A program made the position numbers and the translations under genes. Below the pieces are notes generated by a model. It was not told the origin of the DNA. It was given only the letters and a program-made list of their open reading frames with translations, and made no database searches. From assembly GCF_005239225.2 (NCBI RefSeq), contig NC_133284.1, positions 29,188,339-29,252,338 on the forward strand: a stretch of 64,000 nucleotides of DNA. Direction: 5' to 3'. Shown piece by piece: positions 1-12,300 of this stretch; the stretch's first letter is position 1, and every line of letters starts with the position of its first letter. Source of the DNA: Populus alba. Lineage: Eukaryota; Streptophyta; Magnoliopsida; Malpighiales; Salicaceae.

Positions 1-332
1 CAGATGAAACTCATAGTTGTTGTTGGGGCTGCCTCAATTCTTTTTTCATTTTCCTTTACCTTCTTTTGCGTTGTGTTTGTTTTTGAACATAAAGACACTC
101 CAAATAAAAAAATATATAAAAATTGAACTAACCTTCACTAATACTGTGAGACACTTTTTCAAATTTAACTTACTAATTATTGGGTAATTGATAACTATGT
201 AGCATCTAGTGTAGGGAAGTTGTTTATTTTTACTCTTAAGTTTATTCATGAATATCTTCTATGTACAGTCATACTTGGATTTAGCAACTTTGGCATTTTC
301 TTATACTACTCTTGTACCTTTTTTTTTTCCAG

Positions 333-3300
333 GGAAAACAGGAAACCGTATCTTCTTATTGATTTTTCTAATTACTTGCAGATAAATATGTGAGGAGGCT
401 TGTAATTTTACAGCCAAATTTAAGTTGTTGTCATCACGATTATCCCTTGCTTACATGTGAATAACATAATGTTTTCTCGAAATTGTTTACAGTTATGTAC
501 TAGGTGCTGTATTTTTGCAGCTCTGCAAAGTTTTAAATCTTACTGAGCATGCCATTTGTCAGAAACTTCTCGATCCTTCCATTTTTATACACAAATATAC
601 TGCTAGTAAGTTTCTACAATCACTCGCATATTGATTAGTGATTGTATTTCAGTAATTAAATTTTGAGGTTATTAAATATGTTCTCCTGTCAATTAATGGA
701 AACTTTTGGAGTACAAGGATTGGAGGTCTATCAAGCAATACAAATACCCTATCCCCTTCCATACTAAAACCTTCTATTTATTTAAGCAACACATTATGCT
801 TATTTTATGTGAGTGTACAATGATACCTCATCCAACTTTCTCTCCTCCCCTCCCACAAAAGAACTCCATCTCTATCTATTGTGTAAACTTTTCCTTTTCT
901 GGTTCTATCTTGTGTTGGCATTCCCACCACTCTTTGTTTTTGCTTTCCTGAATCCAAGAAGTAGGTGTGATCTGCTTCTTGAGTTGTATTCTTAGAAGCT
1001 TAGGGAGTATCATGATGCCCCTCTCTATTTAATTTTATTTGGAAGACTTTAAACCCTTCCTTTTGGAACTGAATGTATGTGATAGATATTGTTTTCAAGT
1101 AGGGGATTGTAATAACCATTGTTTGTTTTTTAAGGTTTATCAGGAGGAAAAAACAGGGAAATTTCTGATGATGCACTGACCATTATTGCAAGCATGAATC
1201 ATCACTGGATGCAGGTTTGAAATTCTCTTCTGATATTATGGGAAAGATGAATTTAGTTTCAGTCATTTTTTCGGATACTTTATGAGCTATCCAAAGTCTT
1301 ATACTGTTTTCTGTCTGATTTTATATTACTCACAGACAGGGAGAAGACCCAGTGCGTTATGGGGTGCAGCATTATATATATCTGCAATTTCACATGGTCT
1401 CAACTGTTCCAAATCTGACATTGTAAGTCATGCATGAAATATTTGTTGATGTGTAGTGATTAATTCGACGATTGACAAATATGAAATGCATTGAAAAATC
1501 ACCCCAATTGTGTCAAATTCATTTGATTGATGTAAGCTCGTCTGTAGGGCTACTTGAGTGCTGCGCCTAACTAGTAATTGTTTAGTGGGGTATGTTTTTC
1601 CTCGAACGAGCAGAGTAGTTCCTGACCAAAGAGGTCAGAAGAAAAGAAAAGATCAGTAGAAGTTTTTAGTTGCAGAGGCTGGTGAATTCAAATAATGACT
1701 TGGAAGTTGTGAACTTGATTAGAGTGGACCCACTTGTGTCAGCATATGTCTAGGCTTAGAAATGATACTTTTCTGTCTTGAAGGCATCTATGAACACTTT
1801 AGTTGTGCTGGTACCTGTCTGCAGCATAACCTAGTCACTATTCAATTTAGAGCTCTTGTGATATTGGTGGATTAAAGTCATCAGTACATTGCTGTTGAAT
1901 CCATATCATTGGAATCACTAGGAAAGAAGTGAATTGTATTCAGGTCATAAGAATTGGAATAATTGTTTATTTACTTTACTGAATAATTTTTGAATTCATT
2001 CTTCATAGATTGAAGCGCCATGTAGATATTTGGCTGTATGAGAATCAATATGCTCATATTTGAAACTGGTGAGAAAAATTGACCAAGGGGAGTGTTGAGA
2101 CAAGGGTGTAAGGTGGGGAAAGGGCGTCTCCGAGAGGTGACTGTGAGGTGTGGAAAGAGCTTCTAGACAAATTATAGTTCAGATTGCTTTGTTTAATTAT
2201 CCATGAAGCTTCAATTGAGCTTTTCTCAATTGTTATTTATGTTGTTGACTGGTTACTTTATTATTTCTAGATTTGAATCTTATGTACCAGTTCTTGAACG
2301 TGTATATTACAAAGCAACATATTATACTTGATTTATGAGTCAGCTACATTAATTTTTGTTTCAAATATACTTTTGTCTTGTATTATATGAATTTTACCAG
2401 CCTATGAGCCTACCTTTTTTCTTTGTCAGAGAGCCTATTAGCCCTACTTGAGTTCTGCTAAGATTGGTATTTTGTCCATGTTGCGGTTACTTGATGTTTG
2501 CTTTAAATCTTTTGCAGTTAAGGCTGGTGCATGTTTGTGGAAAAACACTGTCAAAGAGATTGATTGAATTTGAGAATACAGAGTCTGGAAGCTTAACGGT
2601 ATGTTTCTGGAAGCATTTCATGACTTTTTTGGCTCCAGCTATTCAAAACATGAAAGTATAGTGCGTAGTGTCTTGAAATAACAAATATACAAGCGATTAT
2701 ACTCTTTTAACTGTCTTGTGGGCCAAAAATTAAAAAGGGTTCTCTGTCATCATCAACTATGAGAAGCTAGAGGGACACTTCAACCTCTCCTTTCTCTACC
2801 AGTATCTTGCCTGCATACGGGCAAATGCTGTAGTGTGTGGGTAATAATATTCAGTGTGTTGTTGGCCAGATACGATAAGATGTCTTTCATGATCAACATT
2901 GAGAAAATAACCTGAGGAAAAACATAAACCACACATCTCCACTTGCCAGCCCCCTTCCTGCATATGTATCAGTAGAACTTTTCATATGTTGACTGATGTG
3001 GTTTGGGATGAGGTTATGTTGCCACATGTTTGACCTATGAGCAGCTCATTTGAGCTTCCTTCTAGGATATACTGGTGAGCATGCTAGTGATACTCTGAAA
3101 TTCCATGACAGTTCACGTGGATTTCATAGTAAACAAAAATTTGTCTTTGGCAGACAAGCTGCCTCTTTTGCAAGGTGACATTCTTTGTCCATTTGAGGGG
3201 GCCAATTTCCTTTTTGCTTACTTTTGACTGGAAAGTTGTCTTTTTCTCTTCCAAGTTGCATTCTTTCTATACCTCCACTGAGATTTATTTGAAGATCAAC

Positions 3301-6300
3301 AAATTACACTTGACCCTACCTAGTTGGTAGGTTATTCTTGTTTTGTCATCTGATCTCCAAAGAAGGCGGATTTTCTTTCGTGTTTTTTGGGTAGAAATAA
3401 AAATTTCTCTAAGACTAAAATAATGTGCAAAGCAGTTAAGCCATCTCCTAGAAAGAGAAAACGGAATAACAGGAAACTATAGCAAAAGAGTGCTCCAGTC
3501 TTCCTGGATGCCTGCTAAGGAGGTACCAGTAAAATCTTCAGTAGCGAAGCATCAGAGAGAAGCTACAAGCACTACCATATATATATATATATAAACTGCT
3601 TTTCCTGAAAAATTATGGCATTGTTCTCACAGTAGATGCATGATATAATAGAAGACATGTCACAACTTTACTGCCAAAGCCCACAAATCAGATCAGCAAT
3701 AACTCCTTAAGTTTTTTTGGTCAGATCCATGGTTCTCTATATATCGAGAAAAGCCCAGTCCAAAGTTTTCATGCCTTTCATAATGCAAGAAATACTGCTC
3801 TGAGGTTTTACTGCTGCTAGCACATAAGAAACTTGTATCAGGGGGTAGCACACCTTCTAGATCCATGGTTCCCAAAACTTGTTTAGGGAAGCATACCTAA
3901 ACAAGGCGCTTGTATGTTCTGTTAGGCATGGTTAATGGATTATTTAGGGGGGGATTTAGTACTAGGTTTACTCTACTTGGATGTTCTGTTAGGCATGGTT
4001 AATGGATTAAACATCTTGAACTGAAACTCTATTTTGCAAACTGTAAGAGGGGGTGGCATTCCAGATAGGATTATTTAGAGGAAAATGAGTACTAGGTCTA
4101 CTCTAGTTGTATACTCTGTCAAGCATGGTAATGGAATAAAAGTCTGGAGCTGAAATTCTATTTTGTGAACTCTAAGGGAGGTTGGCAACTAAGGAAGAGG
4201 CATTACTCCACAGGGCCGAGATTAGTTTCCCTTTTGTTCTCTCCCTTGTGGAGAATTTTATCATTACTAATGACTCGTGTTGGGATGATAAATTTGACTT
4301 GAAGGGTTCTCTTTATAACTTACTGTTTAATTAGTAAGTGTTAATTCATAGGTAAATTGATGTAACTCAGAAAAAGAAGAAAGAAGAGAAAAAAGCAGTA
4401 CCATTCGAGACAGTTGTTGTGGGTGGGATTATTTTCCTTTCTTCTTTGTGGTATTACGCATCAGGTGCTTTAAGGGAGGTTTCTTTAGCTGACATTTGGT
4501 GGGATTGGGCTGCTCTTTGATGATATTCCCTTTTGCTTTCATATTTTGGACAACTTATTCTCCAACATGTTGTTGTAATTTCTGTCAGTGAACATAATCT
4601 TCTCTTATCTAAAAACTCTGAAAACAAGAAGGAAAAAAAAGATGAATTGATGTAAAGGCTGTTGTAAGTAGAGGATAGATATGGTCATTTGGTGCTGCAA
4701 AAAGAAAACAGTGCATGAAAATCATTAGGGCTCTCTAGCTTAGTTGGCAAAACCACTCTTGGCTCCAAGATAGAAGCCCAAGTGGGGGAAACTGGGATAA
4801 AAAAACTTGAAGAAAAAAAGTCACAAAACAAGAAGGTTATGAACGATGCTACCCTGAGCCCTATCTTACTATATAGAATCCACTGAACAAAACTACCCGA
4901 AGGCTAAACTAACTGTTGCCTAATACCACAAGTGAGTCTATAGTAAATGTTGTGCTTGATAATAAGCAAACTATATTAACATTAGCAAGAATTGGCAAGT
5001 CAACATGTACCTTGATCGCAATCATTAACTGGATGGAGATTTGAAGCATATAAAACAGAGTGCAATAGATAGTAAGGGTTTGAAGTTAAAAAAAATATAT
5101 TTATCTTGTAGTGGATCAGCCATATCCATTTCTGCTGCCGCCACTGGGGCTTGCCTTCTGTATTTTTTATTGCCTTTTCTTCTATTGAATGACTCTCCCT
5201 TAGAATAACTATTTGAGCTAATGCTAGCTCATCAGTTGTATTCTTTCTTAGTAGCATCAAATCTATTTATTAATTCAGTTCAAGCTCACCCATGAGGTTT
5301 GCTGACATATACTTGTTTCTCTCAAGGGTATCCTAACCATTCTACAATTATCTAAAAGATTTACGACAACTGTAGGTCTTAAAAAACATTTATTATAGTT
5401 GAAAATTACTGCCAAGATAAAGATTTGCAAATTATTTTTCTGATCTTGCTTCAGGCATAAGCTAAAAAATTATTTGTTCTTTATAATTTTAATAAAATAA
5501 AATAAGCCAACATCATTATTCATCATCTAAGCTGCTTGTGTTATTGATTTTTTTAAAATTTGTGTCTTATTTTCTCTACAAAATTATGCTGTGTGAAACT
5601 TTTGAAGTTCTGTATCTTCCTATACCATTAGATTGAGGAACTGAATGCGAAGGCAGAGGAGTTGAAAGAGAGTTCAATGCCACAGAAAATTTTTGGGGAG
5701 CCATCTAGTTCAAAAGAGTTGCTTTGTCAACATAAGGGTACAAATAAACCTCCTTTTGGATTTGGACTTTGTAAAGATTGCTATGCAATAGTGAGTGATG
5801 CTCCCTTTAATGAAAATTACATGGGTTTTTTGACCCAGAAAAAGATGTTATAATCCACTTTCCTATTCTAATGCAGGTTATAGGATTTGAGGGAGGATCA
5901 GATCCTCCAGCTTTCCAGAATGCTGAGAGGCAAAGAATGAAGCTATCATCTGTTACGCATAATGTGAGTGACTCAAATTCAGTTTTTACATCTTTCTTAA
6001 AGCTAGAGTACTCTTAAACTTATACTTACATTTTTTTTCTCCATTGGCTTTGTCGCTGTTGAAAAAATTGTGTTTTTATCAATTCTGATGAGTAAATTGC
6101 CCTCCGGTTTGTTGGTCAAGATGGAAAACGCTAGCTAAAAATTTACTTGTTTGACGTAATAAAAATTTTAGCATTGAAAATGTCTTTTGTTTGGGCTGCA
6201 ATTTTCTGATTTTTCCGAGTCAATAGGCATCTGCTGCAACGTCGATTGTATTTCGTACCAAGCTTCATGAGCTTCTACAAGTACTAGTTATATGCAATGT

Positions 6301-9300
6301 TGCTCAGATTTGCTTATAGGGTTTCGTGTGATTCTGAATTGAGCTGTCAGGCATGTTAAATTCCAAATTCTAGGATACAGGGACTCAACTCATAAATCTA
6401 AAATGTTGAATATGGTTAACAAGATATGCCATACAAATATGGCCTAAAAACTAGTCTAGCCAGTCAAATTAGTCTATGGTTATGCGAATTAATATTTACT
6501 AGGCTTATGTGAATCTACAAATTATTAGAAACAGGTATCGCTAATTATATTTGAAATTTCTCTCATTTTTTGTTGTCTTCAATTTCAAACCACCGTTATT
6601 ATCAGTCATGTTGCTTGTGTGGTTTGGATGGGACATGTAGCATCTCGAGGGCACATTGAGAAGTGTCAGACGCATTTTGCACTCCTGTGCCTGTGTTGTC
6701 ACAGGTATTATAGGGTGAAATTTCAAGTCCAAGCAACAGAGGTTTTTATGTATTGTGAAACATGTGATTCAAACATCTGAAAGGTATTTCACATGTGTAA
6801 TAGTTAGCATCTTGCAATAATGGATAGAGGAGCTACTTTATGTAGAAATGCAGATCTCTTATTAAGGATGGCAATTTATCCTGAACTTGATGAATACTGA
6901 CTTGACATGAAAGGGTGATGTTTTTTTGGATAGTTACGTTACCCGATTGACAATGGATAGGGTATAGATATTGTCAAACCCGACCCAAACCTAACCTAAG
7001 ATATATATACATTTGTATCATAAACTAATGGATAGGGTATGGATATCTAATTTTCTTATCCGACAGTAATGGGTAGGGTATGGATATAATAGAAACCCGA
7101 CCCATGGACACTCTTTACCATCCCTGTCTCTTATATCCATATACCCTGCTTTTGTGGGACCGTAATAGGGCAATGTCTTTCCTGTATCAAGCATATAAAT
7201 TATATGTAGAGGACAACAAACTTAAGATGGAACTTGCACTGTGAGGTGTCGGTTTTTCTTCAATAGTCAATTAAGTGTTTTTACTTATCTCTCTTTCTGT
7301 TTTTGTTAAATATCTTTCACCAGTGCGCATGCCTGCACACACAGCCATGCATGGTGTTTCGTGTATTTTTCCATGGAATCAATGAACATATGATTTGCAA
7401 GGACATTAGAATCAGTTATGAATGTGTTCATATGAAATTATTTTAACACCAAATGCTCTTTACTAGGAAACAGTACACATGATAACATTACAGAATCAAG
7501 CAATTGATTACATGTTTCTGATGTTTATGATATGAATTTCTGATGAACTTTAAACTTATCTTTGATTTTCAGCTTTTTAATTGTAAGTTTTTATTGTCTT
7601 TTATCCCCATTATCCTTTAGCTTTCAAAAGAATCGAACAGCCACTGTGAGAGAAGAGATGAAGAAAGGCCAGTACAGGAGCCCAAAAGTGTTGGTAAGTT
7701 TACTCTCTTTATCCTTGGTTTGGAACTGGCATGGTCTTCTGCCAAAATACTTGAAAATATTTATTTGAAACTAAAATGTTTCAGAAGCTTCCATGGGGAA
7801 TTTAGCCAGTGATCCTGATAAACTGCAAGATGATGGTGTGGGTGATATGAGCTCTAAAGATTTTTACGAGTCAGATGGCTTTTCCGATATTGATGATGCT
7901 GAGGTGAGAACTAAAGAGTCTAACAATTTGTTTTTCTCTTAGGCATATCACTACTCCTATGTATCCCATCTTCTACTCTTCAGCATATGTGATAAACATG
8001 AAAATTAAGGTCCGTGGAGGGGATCTAAAAAAAACTTAAAAAGAGTAATGGTTTGATTTGCTTTTCTCATGGTTGCTTTCATGCTCTCTTGCCAAAAATA
8101 TCATGGAGTAATAAATTTCAAGTAAAATAAATCATAAGCCTTCTAGTTACATTTACACAACCAAATTTTCATAAATCTTGCTTTTATCGTGTTCCGGAAA
8201 CATTTTTAAGCATGAGTTGCAACACTGAATTTCAGAAACCAAAACATTCTGTGTTCTGTGATTTTCAGGAGCTTTAAATCACCTTCATCATCCCAAACCT
8301 ATCTCATTGCCTTCGCTTCTTGTTCTATGTTAATATAATTAATCAGAACAGTAATTGGGCTCTGAATTTCATTTTCTTGTATGATTGGGACATCATTTGT
8401 CATTCTGGATTCAAATTGTTTAAACTTCATTCTGGTAGTCTTGTGATACCTTCTTTATTAAACGTCATATCTTTCCAGACGTACTGGAATTGTAACATTT
8501 GAATTTCTCTTAGATTCCATGTTCCTGAAATGGATTCTCGTAGACATTTCACATCTTCTATGATCATCCTTCTAAGTATATATGTATGCGCGCGTGCTCG
8601 CATCCTTGTCCTTGCATGCATTCACTCATGTGCATGAGTACTATTAAAAGTGTCCTCATAGAAACCAAACTTCCTCTCTTTCCTTAGCTCAGAAAAATGG
8701 AGAAGGAAAAAAAGATTTCTTTGGCAGTGCTGGATTTTGACAAATCTGGCACCAATCACTGTTTCACTTCTCTTTTTCCTGGATTTTTTTTGGGAGAAAT
8801 AATAAGATTGTAATTCTCATGATTTTGTTCTTATACTAATTCGGTGAATTTGAGCATTGCTATTGAAATTGAAAAGGTAGCTATTTCGCCAATTCATTCA
8901 GCTTTGCCTTGTATTTTCATGAATGGGTTTGTATTTCTATTCATCTATATCCATTCAATCAGATGTTTCATTTTATTTTGTTGATTCCATTGTTTTGATA
9001 TTTTATAGGTTGATAGCTACCTTCACAACGAGGAGGAAAAACGTTACAAGAAAATCATTTGGGAAGAAATGAACCGAGAGTATCTTCAGGTAATTTAATC
9101 TTCTGAGGTCAAATTTCCTTTATCTACATCACACACCGGGGGCCATTTCTTGGTCAAATGGTAACACATGGGCTAGCAAATTCAAGTCTTTATAGCAGTC
9201 ACTTCTTGCAAAAATGCTGAAGGGTTGATCAGCGACCTCACAACTGGTTAATGAGTTTGTGCTGGTGTTACAACTATTACCACTATATTTTCTAACAAAC

Positions 9301-12300
9301 TGTGATACGAACTTTAATCCAAAACATATACCCTAGGATTCATATTCTCATAACTTAAGAATGTGCTGCTATGGATAATTGTCTGTATGCAACCAATAAT
9401 GTCATATCTTGAACCATTTAAAATCGTTAGGTGGTTTTTCTTGAGCTTATTATATGGCCATTTTCCCATTTCTTTATCTGCTTAGCTGGTGCCTGGGAAA
9501 TTGCCTGGTATATATTTGATTTGGCTTTGCATGATAAAATGCTTTCTGTGCAGTTGTTGTTCTTGTTCTAGTTCTATGGATTCAGCCTGCAATTCAATGG
9601 TGATTGCCATTTACAGGAACAGGAGGCCAAAGAAGCAGCCACAGCGACTCATAAGGAAGCTTGGGAGGAGAATTTCAAGAATTGCCCAGAGGACTTGCAG
9701 GCAGCAAAGAAGCTTGATGCTGCTGTAAAAGCTGATTTAGCAAAATCTAAAAAGGTAAATTTCTGGTTTACTAGGAGAATTTTGAGGCATTTTGTATCAT
9801 TGGATTATTTCAACTATTGTTTTGTAATATGTTCCCTCTTTTGCTTATTGTATAATATTCCTTGGATTTTTTCTTGCAGAACAACAATATAAATACCCAA
9901 CCATTTTATTTTGTTGCTGATGTTTTTTGTTCAACAGTTTTGTATTTAATTTGTAGAACTTAGACATAGGTGATTGTGAATCCTCAACTAGATTTGAGCC
10001 CTTGTTTCCATTCAACTTTCCAACTCAGAATAAAAAAAATCCTGAAAGTTTCAAATAGCTTAGAAAGCATGCCCGTGTTTTAATTTATTTATGGTTTGTC
10101 ACCAAGTGACATAAAATGCTAGGGTTTATGCTCTTTGATTTTCTTCAATTTAAGTGTGAAAAATAAGTGCATAAAATGTCTATATAACTATATGCTTTAT
10201 TTTTCTCTTTCTTGAACACGAACAAATTTTGTGAAGGTATTTAATATATGTAGCTGATTGGCTCCAAGGGTGTAGTCTAAATTTTATTTTTTTTCTACAC
10301 CATCTGGTGAGACTGTTTCAATAACCCAAGATATCCCTGAAACCATAAAATATTGTGAAAATATTTTTGTTTCATAATACTCACCACAAGTTCAGGTTTG
10401 TGACTTGAGCTGTTTCATCTATTGTTAAAATCTCTCTTTATTATGTTTTACCTTTTATTTTCTTTTAATGAATGGGAGGAACTGTGGCCAACATCTTTTC
10501 AGCAAACCTCTGAGCTTCCAACTCTAACCAGAAGATGAAAGTTTCTTTCTGGATTCCTAAATAACATGCATACTTGGCACTTTTCAATATCCTTCCTCCT
10601 AACTAAATATATATCACCAAACAATATAAAGACTCCATGGAAATGAAATTTTGATCTTGGCCTATATCAATAAGTTGACTTTGTTCAGTGAGTACCTTTC
10701 TGGAATTGATTTGGTAGAAAGTATCAAACTATATTTCTTTTTGAATACTGCTGATCATTATCTTTTCATACACGCTTGTGTCAACCAAACTGTGGTTTCT
10801 GTTACTTCTACTTTTACTGGAATGTTTTAGAAGAATAAAACTTCTGACATTAGAAACTAAGAGATATTTAACCACTTACATTGTTAAGTTGATTTTATAG
10901 TTAGTATTCAATTATGTTCAGATCAATACAATTTTCCTGGAAATGGTATTTGTTTTTTCATGCATCTTGGAGTTTAGCATCTATATTTTCGGATAGTATT
11001 GTCATTGGATTGTTTGATTTATAATATTATAATGTTCAAAACTTCATGAATGGATCAGTTAGAATTTCTAAAGTGTTGTTTTGTTTTTCCAGCATTTGCA
11101 ATTATTTTCTATTATTTCTCCAAATCAATTATATCTTATTTCTCTGAATTCTACACTTTTCATGTTGTTAAATTCATCAATATTAATGCAATTACCCACC
11201 TATTGTTCTGCATGCAATATTCTTGAATTATGAGGGGCAATTCAGATGTTTTTTCCCCATAATTATGTCCCATGTTTATGGATGTCATTATATTCTTCAG
11301 TGTCAACATCAAACTTGTATCCAAGTAATCCACTTGGTTTTGAATTACATGATTACATCCATTTTTCACTCAATTCCATTCTGGCAATTTTGGTGAGGAT
11401 ATTCAGAGTCTCTGGTTATAAGTTGAGATATGCTGCGATAAAGGCCAACTGTAGGTCTGGTTAGGTGCTAGAACCTGCAGTAACTTTCTGAATGGAATGT
11501 CTTTGAGTCTGATTAGCCTACTGAACAATCATTCAGATTATGTTGACAGCAATTAAACTGATTTTCTTGGATCATTGGTAGAATATGAAATGAATAGAGA
11601 ATATACGAGAACAACAGGACGATCAGTCAGATAAGGTTGGTGAAGAAAGTATTGGATCTTTAAGTAGTAATTGCTGATGCACTTAAATGAGATTCATATA
11701 TAGGTACCAGCACAATATGAGAAAGGACAAAAAAAGACCTCCTAGATTAATATTGGTTTAGGAACAACAGCTAACTCACAAAATGTTTCATGTTCTAATC
11801 TTTTCAACTAATTACCGCTGCTCATTTGAAGTATTGCCTATTACCCATTAGGAGATAGCAACCTGTGTGCTGAGTTCTAACACGTTTTCTTGGTTGAGGT
11901 AAATTATTTGTATAATAATGCCCCTTTTTTTATCCAAATGCCCATAGCAATCAGGGATTGCCAAACAAATTTATAAAGTAAATCTTCATTAAAAGCCAAA
12001 AATAGAGTGTGAATCGCTATGCAGTATTTCTGTCCAACTTTTTGTTCATCTTGCAGCCATTCATAATGTTACAATAAATTTTGTTCAGAAAATTGAATGT
12101 GAATTGTGATGATTGAATATTGACTTTGTCAAAAAATACACAAATTGTTGCAATATTGAGCCTATTAGCATTGCTGTTATAAACTTCTTTAAAATTCTTT
12201 ATTTTCAAGTCTAGAATTTAATGATGTTTAATGTTTATTTTGTTCTGTCTTAACTTTTTTGACTAATTTTCTGTGAATATTTATTTGCAGGAAATGCAAC

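Noticed and set aside
4725..4800. tRNA-like A box TAGCTTAGTTGG in a BRF1 intron
   Set aside because: No B box at the right distance and no cloverleaf, so it is neither a tRNA gene nor a supportable SINE.
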